A DNA stretch of 27,959 nt from Oscillospiraceae bacterium (GTDB lineage Bacteria; Bacillota_A; Clostridia; Oscillospirales; Oscillospiraceae). Made by a program: the position numbers and the translations under genes. The notes below the pieces were generated by a model. The model was not told where the DNA came from. It was given only the letters and a program-made list of their open reading frames with translations, and did no database searches. This document shows positions 16,571-22,641 of this stretch, in pieces (within the stretch, counting starts at the first letter, position 1; each line of letters begins with the position of its first letter). The stretch covers positions 1-27,959 of the forward strand of contig JAFYLN010000007.1 of NCBI GenBank assembly GCA_017537045.1. Direction: 5' to 3'.

Positions 16571-16691
16571 CACGATTCAGCAGGGTGCGGCCTCCCGAAC
16601 ATGCCCACGCATGGATACACAGGAAAAGTTAAAACATTCTTAAATGGAAAAACGTGAAAGTTATGTTAGAATGAAAGCAGGAGGTGTTGTT

Positions 16692-17108
16692 ATGAAAGCG
16701 AGCAAACGGTTAAAAGCACTGTTCGGCCTGACGTTGCTGACGCTCTGTCTGCCGTGGTTTACATACAATGCAAGGGTAATGGGCTACCGCTATGGATTTG
16801 CGTTCCTGAAATGGTTTCTGGTTCCCTTGGCCATTCTGGCTCTGTGCCTGTACTGGCCAAAGCGCAGCAGGATTCTGATTGTGCTGGGTGAAGCGGCGCA
16901 TATTTCCAATTTCACTGCCATTTTCACCGCACTCGGCCTGTGGCAGCAGGTGTGCAACATCAAGTCCGGCTTCCATCTTCTGGAGGGCATCCGCACCGCA
17001 CAGCCCGGTTATTGGATGGCAGTTGGCTTCTTTGTTATATTCTTTGTCTGTTTTCAGATCGAACTGATAAAAGACGCAGCGAAACCTGCGCAAAAAGCGT
17101 TTGACTGA
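16692..17108 (+). CDS. Small integral membrane protein, unknown
   Basis: This 138-aa protein starts at the ATG at 16692, which follows AGGAGGTGTTGTT, an excellent ribosome binding site; the ORF continues upstream but includes that site. It has about four hydrophobic segments: LFGLTLLTLCLPWFTY, FLKWFLVPLAILALCLYW, a third around the HISNFTAIFTALGLWQQV segment, and YWMAVGFFVIFFVCFQIEL. The C-terminus is charged. I do not recognise the family. The region from the ABC operon terminator to its start (16571-16691) shows no other gene. Confidence 0.8.
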   Translation: MKASKRLKALFGLTLLTLCLPWFTYNARVMGYRYGFAFLKWFLVPLAILALCLYWPKRSRILIVLGEAAHISNFTAIFTALGLWQQVCNIKSGFHLLEGIRTAQPGYWMAVGFFVIFFVCFQIELIKDAAKPAQKAFD

Positions 17109-17109
17109 A

Positions 17110-17232
17110 TGCGGCGGAGCAGGAGGGATTTGTTTCATTTCCGCCTTGCGGAAATCAAGGTGTCGATGCGGTTGAACCGGCATTGAGCAACGCTCACCCG
17201 GAGCGTTGCATTTGATTGTTCAAATCCCACCT
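17110..17232. repeat. tRNA-Ser 3'-end-derived structured module 1
   Basis: The left end, GGCGGAGCAGGAGGGATTTG, is identical to the reverse complement of the tRNA-Ser 3' end in the gene at 17430-17521. The module closes with TTCAAATCCCACC, so GGGATTTG and CAAATCCC can pair over about 120 bases. Inside are perfect hairpins TTTCCGC/GCGGAAA, CGGTT/AACCG and GCAACGCT/AGCGTTGC. It has no open reading frame of note. A terminator-type hairpin follows at 17237-17280. Confidence 0.75.
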
Positions 17233-17236
17233 TACC

Positions 17237-17280
17237 TATAAAAATAACACCCATCCAGTTGGATGGGTGTTATTTTTATG
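17237..17280. terminator. Bidirectional hairpin between tRNA-Ser-derived modules
   Basis: AAAAATAACACCCATCCA pairs with TGGATGGGTGTTATTTTT around a two- to three-base loop. It sits immediately downstream (minus strand) of the GCCA end of module 2, in the same position that the neighbouring hairpin occupies after the true tRNA-Ser. Confidence 0.85.
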
Positions 17281-17381
17281 GCGGAGCAGGAGGGATTTGG
17301 AGCATTATGGTGTTGCCGTCATCAAGCTGACGGCAAGCAAGTGTCCACCGGACACTTGCATGGAATTATTCAAATCCCTCA
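17280..17381. repeat. tRNA-Ser 3'-end-derived structured module 2
   Basis: It begins TGGCGGAGCAGGAGGGATTT (plus strand), the exact reverse complement of the tRNA-Ser 3' end including CCA, and closes with CAAATCCCTC, giving a 10-bp closing stem. Internal hairpins are TTGCCGTC/GACGGCAA (8 bp) and AAGTGTCC/GGACACTT (extendable to 10 bp). The architecture matches module 1, but the internal sequences differ, so structure rather than sequence is kept. Confidence 0.75.
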
Positions 17382-17390
17382 ACTACTTAT

Positions 17391-17429
17391 AAAATAAATC
17401 CCCATCATATTGGATGGGGATTTATTTTA
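17391..17429. terminator. Terminator of tRNA-Ser (minus strand), bidirectional
   Basis: AAAATAAATCCCCATC and its mirror GATGGGGATTTATTTT form a long hairpin. On the minus strand it directly follows the tRNA-Ser CCA end and finishes in a T-rich tract. Confidence 0.88.
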
Positions 17430-17521
17430 TGGCGGAGCAGGAGGGATTTGAACCCTCGGTACCCTTTTGGGGTACACACGATTTCCAGTCGTGCCCGTTA
17501 TGACCACTTCGATACTGCTCC
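17430..17521 (-). tRNA. tRNA-Ser (anticodon GGA)
   Basis: A complete class II tRNA: acceptor GGAGCAG/CTGCTCC, anticodon loop CTGGAAA (anticodon GGA), a long variable arm (TACCC/GGGTA), T arm GAGGG-TTCAAAT-CCCTC, discriminator G and encoded CCA ending at 17430. It is transcribed leftward from the promoter at 17551-17579. Confidence 0.97.
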
Positions 17522-17550
17522 ATGGCTGCAGCGCTCTTGCCGACTTGCAT

Positions 17551-17579
17551 ATGATACTATATAAGGCTGAATTTGTCAA
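17551..17579 (-). promoter_or_regulatory. Promoter of tRNA-Ser
   Basis: On the minus strand, TTGACA (17574-17579), a 17-base spacer, then TATCAT (17551-17556), about 30 bases before the tRNA 5' end. Confidence 0.85.
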
Positions 17580-17672
17580 GCCCTATTTTTACATTTTTTC
17601 GCATCTTTTTCTCAGTTGAAAAAGCACGAAATATTCTGCTTCGCAGTGTCCATACTAAGCGCGGTGATGTAT

Positions 17673-18980
17673 ATGTCAAACTCTATTTGGATGCAGGGAT
17701 TTCAAATGCCGCAGTTTTCGCCCTTGCATGGAAACAGAAAAACCGATATCCTGATCGTCGGCGGGGGACTGGCCGGCTTGCTTTGTGCGTGGCAGCTCCA
17801 TCAGGCCGGAGCAGATTATCTTCTCATCGAAGCGGATCGTATCTGCGGTGGAACCACCGGAAAAACCACTGCAAAAATCACGTCCCAGCATGGCCTGATT
17901 TATGATAAAATATCCCGCCGTTATGGTTTTGAAGCCGCTAAGATTTATTACGATGCCAACGAAGCGGCTTTAGGCATGTATGCCCGCCTATGCACCGGTC
18001 TGGACTGCGATTTTGAACGCAAGGATAATTATATCTACACCATCAATGCGCCTGAAAAACTGGAGCAGGAACTGCGCGCAATCTCTGAGATCGGTGCAAA
18101 GGCCGAATTTGCAGACGAACTGCCTTTGCCGTTTTCTACAAAGGGCGCAGTTTGTTTTCGCGATCAGGCGCAGTTTCACCCGCTGAAATTTGCAGCTGCC
18201 ATTTCCCGCGATTTAAAGATTCTGGAGCATACGCCGGCACGTGCCTTTGATGGCAACACCGTTCTGACCGACTATGGCAGGATCACCGCGCAGAGGATCA
18301 TCGTTGCCACCCATTTCCCTCTGATCAACAAGCACGGCTTCTACTTTGTAAAACAGCATCAGAACCGCTCCTATGTCATAGCTCTTGCAAATGCGCCGCG
18401 CTTCAACGGTATGTACCGCGATGAGGCAGAGGGGGGCGTGTCTTTGCGCAGTTACGGTTCCTCCCTGATCCTTGGCGGCAGTGCTCACCGGACAGGAACA
18501 GCCTCGCCCGGCTGGTCAGCGCTGGAAGCGGCAGCCCGGCAATGGTATCCATCTTCACGTTTACAGTACCGATGGGCAGCGCAGGACTGCATGACGCTGG
18601 ACGGTATCCCCTATATCGGCAAATATAGCACTCACAGCCATGAGCTGTACGTTGCAACGGGCTTCAACAAATGGGGTATGACCTCTGCCATGGCAGCATC
18701 CATGATTTTGTCAGAGCAGGTGCAGGGGAGGGAGAGCCCCTATGCCTTCCCGTTTTCACCGCAGCGAAGCAATCTGCATCCCCAGCTTGCAGCCAATATT
18801 CTGGAATCTGTCTGCAACCTTCTGAAGCCCACAGCACCCCGCTGCCCACACTTAGGCTGCGCCTTGAAGTGGAATCCCTATGAACATTCATGGGACTGCC
18901 CCTGTCACGGTTCCCGGTTTGACGAGGATGGAAAGCTGCTGGAAAATCCCGCAAACGGGGATTTAAAGCGGAAACCATAA
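17673..18980 (+). CDS. FAD-dependent oxidoreductase with C-terminal Rieske domain
   Basis: This 435-aa protein combines a DAO/GlcD-type FAD domain with a Rieske iron-sulfur domain. The dinucleotide-binding motif DILIVGGGLAGLLCAWQL is near the N-terminus, followed by the GGTTGKTTAKIT segment common to this family. The Rieske cluster ligands are CPHLGC and CPCHGS near residues 395 and 415. The second half has LYVATGFNKWGMTSAMAAS, typical of the FAD domain end. The reaction and electron partner are unknown. The ATG at 17673 follows GGTGAT and agrees with the usual short N-terminus; an upstream TTG at 17616 lacks a ribosome binding site. Confidence 0.93.
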   Translation: MSNSIWMQGFQMPQFSPLHGNRKTDILIVGGGLAGLLCAWQLHQAGADYLLIEADRICGGTTGKTTAKITSQHGLIYDKISRRYGFEAAKIYYDANEAALGMYARLCTGLDCDFERKDNYIYTINAPEKLEQELRAISEIGAKAEFADELPLPFSTKGAVCFRDQAQFHPLKFAAAISRDLKILEHTPARAFDGNTVLTDYGRITAQRIIVATHFPLINKHGFYFVKQHQNRSYVIALANAPRFNGMYRDEAEGGVSLRSYGSSLILGGSAHRTGTASPGWSALEAAARQWYPSSRLQYRWAAQDCMTLDGIPYIGKYSTHSHELYVATGFNKWGMTSAMAASMILSEQVQGRESPYAFPFSPQRSNLHPQLAANILESVCNLLKPTAPRCPHLGCALKWNPYEHSWDCPCHGSRFDEDGKLLENPANGDLKRKP

Positions 18981-19017
18981 AAATTATAACCACGCGTAAA
19001 ACGCGTGGTTATAAATT
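18980..19017. terminator. Palindromic terminator after the oxidoreductase; candidate attachment half-site
   Basis: AAAATTATAACCACGCGT and its complement form a perfect hairpin around AAA, directly after the stop codon. A near-identical copy at 19235-19273 forms the 3' end of the recombinase gene. Confidence 0.7.
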
Positions 19018-19055
19018 GCAGTGCGTCGAAAAACCGGAGATCTTCTGGTGCGCTT

Positions 19056-19186
19056 GTAGGGGCGGCTATTAGCCGCCCGAAGTGTTCATGATTTTTGCGT
19101 GCAAAAACAAAAGAATTATTTCATTTTTCAAAATAATACGAACATATATGAAGAAATAAAGGCGGGCGGCGGGTCGCCGCCCCTAC
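19056..19186. repeat. Inverted pair of GTAGGGGCG hairpin repeats
   Basis: GTAGGGGCGGCTATTAGCC (from 19056) and its inverted relative ending GCCGCCCCTAC (19186) bracket about 85 bases of AT-rich sequence. Each end is itself a hairpin, like the short module of the composite repeats at 35-253 and 4424-4620. The rest of 19018-19232 has no gene. Confidence 0.65.
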
Positions 19187-19232
19187 GAATTCGATCGAAG
19201 AGAATGCGAAATGATAGACTTTTTTGACACAC

Positions 19233-20822
19233 TCAAAAATTATAACCACGCATAAAACGCGTGGTTATAATTTGGTCGCCCAGTGGCGAGGCATTACGAA
19301 CACCGGAGTGGTTCACATCGTCGATGGAAAAGGGCAGTTCTATATGTTTTTTGGAACCGCCGAGGTTGAAAACGAACTTGACGCGGTCATCGTAAACATA
19401 GGCAGCAACGAGGAATGTATCAATCAGGGCTTCCTGATAATCTTTGTCGTTGACATCGCCATGCTGGAACAATTCCAGTGTGGCGATGATTTCTTCTCTA
19501 GTCAGTGCCTCCTCGGCCTCCAATTCAGCGGCAGATATTAAACGGCTGAGTTCCTGCTTTCTGGATTCCAGCTCTGTGAGACGGCTTTGCGTTGTGGCGG
19601 AGAAGATACCTGCTTCGATGGCTGCCAGCAGATTCTTAAGGGAAGTATTGACATCGGCAAGCTGGTTCTTTAGCGTGTCCAGTTCATTGTTGCTGACGAA
19701 TTTATTCTGATACTCGATGGCGGCTGATGACAGCGCTTGCACTGCTTCATTGGTGAGCATGGTATCGCGCAGAGCAGTTGCAATGAAACGTTCCATGTGG
19801 TCACGGCGGATATTCTTCTTGCTGCAGGAATCGTGATCTTCTCGACGGCCTTTGCAGGTGTAATAGAAATGCGGGGCGGAGGACTTGCTGGTGCCGGAGA
19901 CACCGATCATGGGACTTTTGCAATGCCCGCAGTACAGCTTGCCGGTAAGCAGATACACACCGTTATCGCGCCGCCGCCGCTGGGGAGTCTGCCCCGTGGG
20001 ATCCTTGCGACAGTTTGGTTTGCGGTGCATGATTGTCTGAACCGCATCGAACAACCCTTGCGATACGATCTGCGGGACACCACCCGGGATGCGAATATCA
20101 CCGTAGATATAAACGCCTGTATAGCGCTCGTTGCTCAGCATCTGATTAAAGCTGGAACGGTTCCACGCTTTTCCCTTTTTGGTGGTGATACCACGGTTGT
20201 TCAAATCTCTGATAATTTCGGAGAGATTTTCAAGCTCGTAGACTCTGCGGAAGATCTCACGGACGATTTCTGCCTCCGGCTCACAAATCTGATAGCGGCT
20301 ATCCTCGCCCTTAACATAACCAAGGGGCAATGAGCCATTGACAAGACATTTGCGGGCATTGTCTTCGTGACCACGCAGAACCTTGCGTGACAGCTCCTTG
20401 GAATAATACTCTGCCAGACCTTCCAGCATGGACTCCATGAGAATGCCGGTGGGATCATCAGAGATATTCTCCATGGCAGAGAGAACCTTGACACCGCAGG
20501 ACTTGAGCTGCCGTTTGTAGACGGCACTGTCGTAACGATCCCGGGCGAAGCGGTCGAGTGTATAGACGATGACGTATGTCCAGCTGCCAGCTTTTGCATC
20601 CTGAATCATCTTCTGGAATCCGGGGCGCTTGTCGCTGGTGCCGGTGAGAGCGCGATCCTCGTAAACAGAAACAACTTCGATACCCTGCCGCTCCGCAAAG
20701 GTTTTGCAGGCGCGGATCTGCTGCTCAATGGAAACATCCCGCTGGGAATGGCTGGAATAGCGGGCATAGATTACAGCCTCGGCTGAACCCAGTGCAGCAC
20801 TGGGGCAACTTTGCTTTTTCAT
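19233..20822 (-). CDS. Large serine recombinase (integrase)
   Basis: This 529-aa protein has an N-terminal resolvase domain with YARYSSHSQ (catalytic Ser23), a following recombinase domain, and a zinc ribbon (LYCGHCKSPM and YYTCKGRREDHDSC). A long helical C-terminal region (about residues 400-470) suits the coiled-coil control element of phage-type large serine integrases. The ATG at 20822 follows GGAAAGGAAAG. It lies at the extreme left of the mobile element, pointing toward the host side. The last roughly ten residues are encoded by a palindrome also found beside the host oxidoreductase gene, as expected if the 3' end was completed at integration. Confidence 0.95.
   Translation of the reverse strand: MKKQSCPSAALGSAEAVIYARYSSHSQRDVSIEQQIRACKTFAERQGIEVVSVYEDRALTGTSDKRPGFQKMIQDAKAGSWTYVIVYTLDRFARDRYDSAVYKRQLKSCGVKVLSAMENISDDPTGILMESMLEGLAEYYSKELSRKVLRGHEDNARKCLVNGSLPLGYVKGEDSRYQICEPEAEIVREIFRRVYELENLSEIIRDLNNRGITTKKGKAWNRSSFNQMLSNERYTGVYIYGDIRIPGGVPQIVSQGLFDAVQTIMHRKPNCRKDPTGQTPQRRRRDNGVYLLTGKLYCGHCKSPMIGVSGTSKSSAPHFYYTCKGRREDHDSCSKKNIRRDHMERFIATALRDTMLTNEAVQALSSAAIEYQNKFVSNNELDTLKNQLADVNTSLKNLLAAIEAGIFSATTQSRLTELESRKQELSRLISAAELEAEEALTREEIIATLELFQHGDVNDKDYQEALIDTFLVAAYVYDDRVKFVFNLGGSKKHIELPFSIDDVNHSGVRNASPLGDQIITTRFMRGYNF
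19235..19273. other. Palindrome copy 2, candidate attL junction
   Basis: AAAAATTATAACCACGC, ATAAAA, then GCGTGGTTATAATTT. It differs from the copy at 18980-19017 by essentially one internal base and flanking A/T length. It contains the recombinase stop codon region. A matching site would be needed at the unseen right end to prove it is an attachment site. Confidence 0.45.
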
Positions 20823-20900
20823 TTGACTTTCCTTTCCAGGGCTGGTACTATAGAAGGGTAGATAGCCCCTATGGTGATACACGGGTGGTGTTCTATGTTG

Positions 20901-20942
20901 TCCCATCTCAGGGGTAGGAGCCTGAGATGGGATTTTTTATTT
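20901..20942 (+). terminator. Rightward-facing terminator upstream of the recombinase
   Basis: TCCCATCTCAGG, an 8-base loop, then CCTGAGATGGGA, a perfect 12-bp stem followed by TTTTTTATTTT on the plus strand. No plus-strand gene ends here, so it may stop read-through from the host side or an antisense RNA. Confidence 0.75.
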
Positions 20943-20946
20943 TGAC

Positions 20947-20984
20947 GCTTCGGTGCCTGCAGCACCGGGGCGGTTTTTTATTTA
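20947..20984 (+). terminator. Second rightward-facing terminator
   Basis: GCTTCGGTGC, loop CTGCA, GCACCGGGGC (10 pairs, two G-T), then GG and TTTTTTATTT on the plus strand. It abuts the stop codon of the leftward DUF4160 gene. Confidence 0.7.
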
Positions 20985-21260
20985 ACAGTAATAAGTGGCG
21001 GAGCCAAAGAAGGCGACCCACTTGCCGACAACTTCTGCGCTGCGGGCTTCGATGATCATCATGATGTTGCGCAGGGTTCTGGCGGGAATGTGGGAGTTGT
21101 TATTGCAAAGATAACAGCGACCCGTGGCGGTGATCCATATCTTTGTGGCGTTGGCAGAGGGGGCACCCTGGGACACATGGACATGAACAGGCTCTAAGGG
21201 GTCGTTTTCGTTTGACCAGAAATAAACCCAGTAGGAACCAATCTTAAAAACCTGCGGCAC
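20982..21260 (-). CDS. DUF4160 domain protein
   Basis: This 92-aa protein begins MPQVFKIGSYWVYFWSNEND and contains EPVHVHVSQG, the signature of the DUF4160 family. Such genes are small, common on mobile elements, and often paired with another small gene. The function is not established. Here it overlaps the preceding gene (21244-21516) by 17 bases, so the two are translated together. It has one CxxC pair (CYLC) and a C-terminal Cys. It lies in the leftward lysogeny operon downstream of the repressor. Confidence 0.85.
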   Translation of the reverse strand: MPQVFKIGSYWVYFWSNENDPLEPVHVHVSQGAPSANATKIWITATGRCYLCNNNSHIPARTLRNIMMIIEARSAEVVGKWVAFFGSATYYC

Positions 21261-21516
21261 TGTCGAAGCCCCCTTCCTGAGAGAACTGAAGAATCAGATG
21301 GGCGGTGGAACGGATAACTTCTTCATAGCGGGTCAGCTCGTCGGGGGAAAAGCCGGACACATCCTGCCACTGATAACCGGGGAGAATGCAGAAGGCAGAG
21401 TGAAAACAATCGGTTTCATCGGGCTTTTCTACATAGACCTTTACGGTGCCATCGGGGCGCATTTCGGAATGGACGATCTCGGCGGAATCATCGAGGGTTA
21501 AAAAGGGATACATCAT
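21244..21516 (-). CDS. Small partner protein of the DUF4160 gene
   Basis: This 90-aa acidic protein begins MMYPFLTLDDSAEIVHSEM and contains FHSAFCILPGYQWQDVSGF and a C-terminal helix. I know similar small proteins next to DUF4160 genes in Clostridia but cannot name a family. The ribosome binding site AAAGGAGGAATTTTT is excellent. The overlap with the downstream gene suggests a two-gene unit, possibly toxin-antitoxin-like, which is inference. Confidence 0.75.
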   Translation of the reverse strand: MMYPFLTLDDSAEIVHSEMRPDGTVKVYVEKPDETDCFHSAFCILPGYQWQDVSGFSPDELTRYEEVIRSTAHLILQFSQEGGFDSAAGF

Positions 21517-21561
21517 AAAAATTCCTCCTTTATGGGTGGCGGGGTGTGGTGTGCTTATTAT

Positions 21562-21596
21562 GCCCGGTGAAAGCCGGGGGCGGTTTTTGTTTTATC
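21562..21596 (+). terminator. Third rightward-facing hairpin with T-run
   Basis: CCCGG, loop TGAAAG, CCGGG, then GGCGGTTTTTGTTTT on the plus strand. It overlaps the end of the leftward repressor gene. The GGGCGGTTTTT ending is shared with the terminator at 20947-20984. Confidence 0.5.
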
Positions 21597-22224
21597 GAAC
21601 AGTACTAGTAAAAGCGACGGCCTTGCCAAGAATGCGGACGGTGTTCATTTCCTCACCGCGGAAAACAAGGGGATCGTAAAGCGGATTTTCCGGGGAGAGA
21701 ATAATGCGATCGGGCAGAATCTTGACGCGCTTGAGGGTGGCTTCGTTGTCGATCAGGACAGCAGCGATCTCGCCGGACTCGACCATATCCTGCTGGCGGA
21801 TATATACAATGTCACCATCATAGATGCGGGCATTAATCATGGAATCGCCCTTGCAGATCAGTGCAAAGTCCGCATTGACATGATTGGGAATGTCCACTTC
21901 ACCCTCGATGTGCTCTTCGGCCAGAATGGGTGCGCCGCAGGCAATGGAGCCAAGCAATGGCACCTTGCGCATTTTAGGCATGGGAATGATGTTGGCAGGT
22001 AGGAGAAATTCTTTCTCATCAACATTCTCCCAACCCATCAAATATGCAGGAGTAGTTTGTAAAGCATTAGCAATAGGTATTAGCCGATCACCGGGAACCT
22101 TTTCAATGTCACCATTTTCATATCTATAAATCGTGGCGGGAGACACACCAAGAATCTCAGCGACGCGCTCGGCGGATAAGCCAATAGCTTTCCGCCTGCT
22201 TTTCATTCGTTGTCCAGTAGTCAC
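21592..22224 (-). CDS. CI/LexA-type phage repressor (XRE-HTH plus S24 peptidase)
   Basis: This 210-aa protein starts at a GTG at 22224 preceded by GAGGTGATAATT; the ORF extends upstream without a ribosome binding site. Residues about 3-60 form an XRE helix-turn-helix (GLSAERVAEILGVSPATIYRYE). The C-terminal part is a LexA/CI autoprotease: cleavage site near GSIACGAPI (Cys-Gly bond in place of Ala-Gly), catalytic Ser in CKGDSMINARIYDGDIV and Lys in EATLKRV. It should hold the prophage silent by binding the dyads at 22258-22360 and be inactivated by RecA during DNA damage. The recombinase and DUF4160 genes lie downstream on the same strand. Confidence 0.95.
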   Translation of the reverse strand: MTTGQRMKSRRKAIGLSAERVAEILGVSPATIYRYENGDIEKVPGDRLIPIANALQTTPAYLMGWENVDEKEFLLPANIIPMPKMRKVPLLGSIACGAPILAEEHIEGEVDIPNHVNADFALICKGDSMINARIYDGDIVYIRQQDMVESGEIAAVLIDNEATLKRVKILPDRIILSPENPLYDPLVFRGEEMNTVRILGKAVAFTSTVR

Positions 22225-22240
22225 AATTATCACCTCAATG

Positions 22241-22272
22241 CTAATATACAATAGCAGTTGCAAAAATGCAAG
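22241..22272 (-). promoter_or_regulatory. Repressor promoter overlapping operator O1
   Basis: On the minus strand, TTGCAT (22266-22271), a 17-base spacer, then TATATT (22243-22248). The -35 box is one half of the dyad TTGCA-AAAA-TGCAA (22258-22271), so repressor bound there should block its own gene. Confidence 0.65.
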
Positions 22273-22280
22273 AAAATAAT

Positions 22281-22294
22281 TTGCAAAAATGCAA
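22281..22294. promoter_or_regulatory. Operator O2
   Basis: TTGCAAAAATGCAA, identical to O1 and 23 bases away centre to centre. It lies between the two divergent promoters. Confidence 0.7.
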
Positions 22295-22302
22295 AAAACA
22301 TG

Positions 22303-22360
22303 TTGACAAATTTTTGAGTGTGTGTTAAGTTATCAATAGGAACTCGCAAAAATGCGAGTT
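22303..22360 (+). promoter_or_regulatory. Rightward early promoter and operator O3
   Basis: TTGACA (22303-22308), a 17-base spacer, then a weak -10 TAAGTT (22326-22331). Just downstream, at 22341-22360, lies the perfect dyad AACTCGCA-AAAA-TGCGAGTT, close to the expected start of transcription. It shares the AAAA centre with O1 and O2 but has a CTCGCA rather than TTGCA arm. Confidence 0.6.
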
Positions 22361-22374
22361 AAGGAGGTGAGAGT

Positions 22375-22596
22375 ATGAATACCAATATGGAAAAACTACG
22401 TGATAAGATGGCAGCATTGAAACTGTCTCCCGAGGATATGGCTCGCAAAATTGGTGTTGACCCCAGCACTTTTTATCGAAAAATCAAATCTGAGGGGGTT
22501 AATTTCACTGTTGGTCAGATGCACAAGATTGCAGATGTTTTGCACCTAACTAGCGAGGAAGCAACCATTATTTTTTTGAGCAATAACTCGCAATAA
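22375..22596 (+). CDS. Cro-like XRE transcriptional regulator
   Basis: This 73-aa single-domain helix-turn-helix protein (residues about 5-65, SPEDMARKIGVDPSTFYRKIKSEG) starts after AAGGAGGTGAGAGT. It is divergent from the CI-like repressor, the standard position of Cro in temperate phages. Its stop codon lies inside another dyad, CTCGCA-ATAA-TGCGAG (22587-22602), which matches O3. A hairpin follows at 22612-22641. Confidence 0.88.
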   Translation: MNTNMEKLRDKMAALKLSPEDMARKIGVDPSTFYRKIKSEGVNFTVGQMHKIADVLHLTSEEATIIFLSNNSQ

Positions 22597-22602
22597 TGCG
22601 AG
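22586..22602. promoter_or_regulatory. Operator O4 at the end of the Cro-like gene
   Basis: ACTCGCA-ATAA-TGCGAG spans the Cro-like stop codon and repeats the arm sequence of O3. It may act as an auxiliary operator allowing looping. Confidence 0.55.
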
Positions 22603-22611
22603 ATAGAAACA

Positions 22612-22641
22612 AGAAAGCCCTGATATAGGCAGGACTTTCTA
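22612..22641. terminator. Hairpin between Cro-like and YHYH genes
   Basis: AGAAAG-C-CCTG, loop, CAGG-A-CTTTCT. It lies between convergent genes; A/T flanks are modest, so termination is plausible but not certain. Confidence 0.5.

Noticed and set aside
15373..16620. 415-codon open frame on the minus strand
   Set aside because: Antisense shadow of the second ABC exporter subunit; it also crosses that operon's terminator.
17110..17430. Possible CRISPR-like repeat array
   Set aside because: There are only two modules plus the tRNA itself. The repeated words are tRNA 3' ends and terminators, not uniform direct repeats with unique spacers, and no cas gene is nearby.
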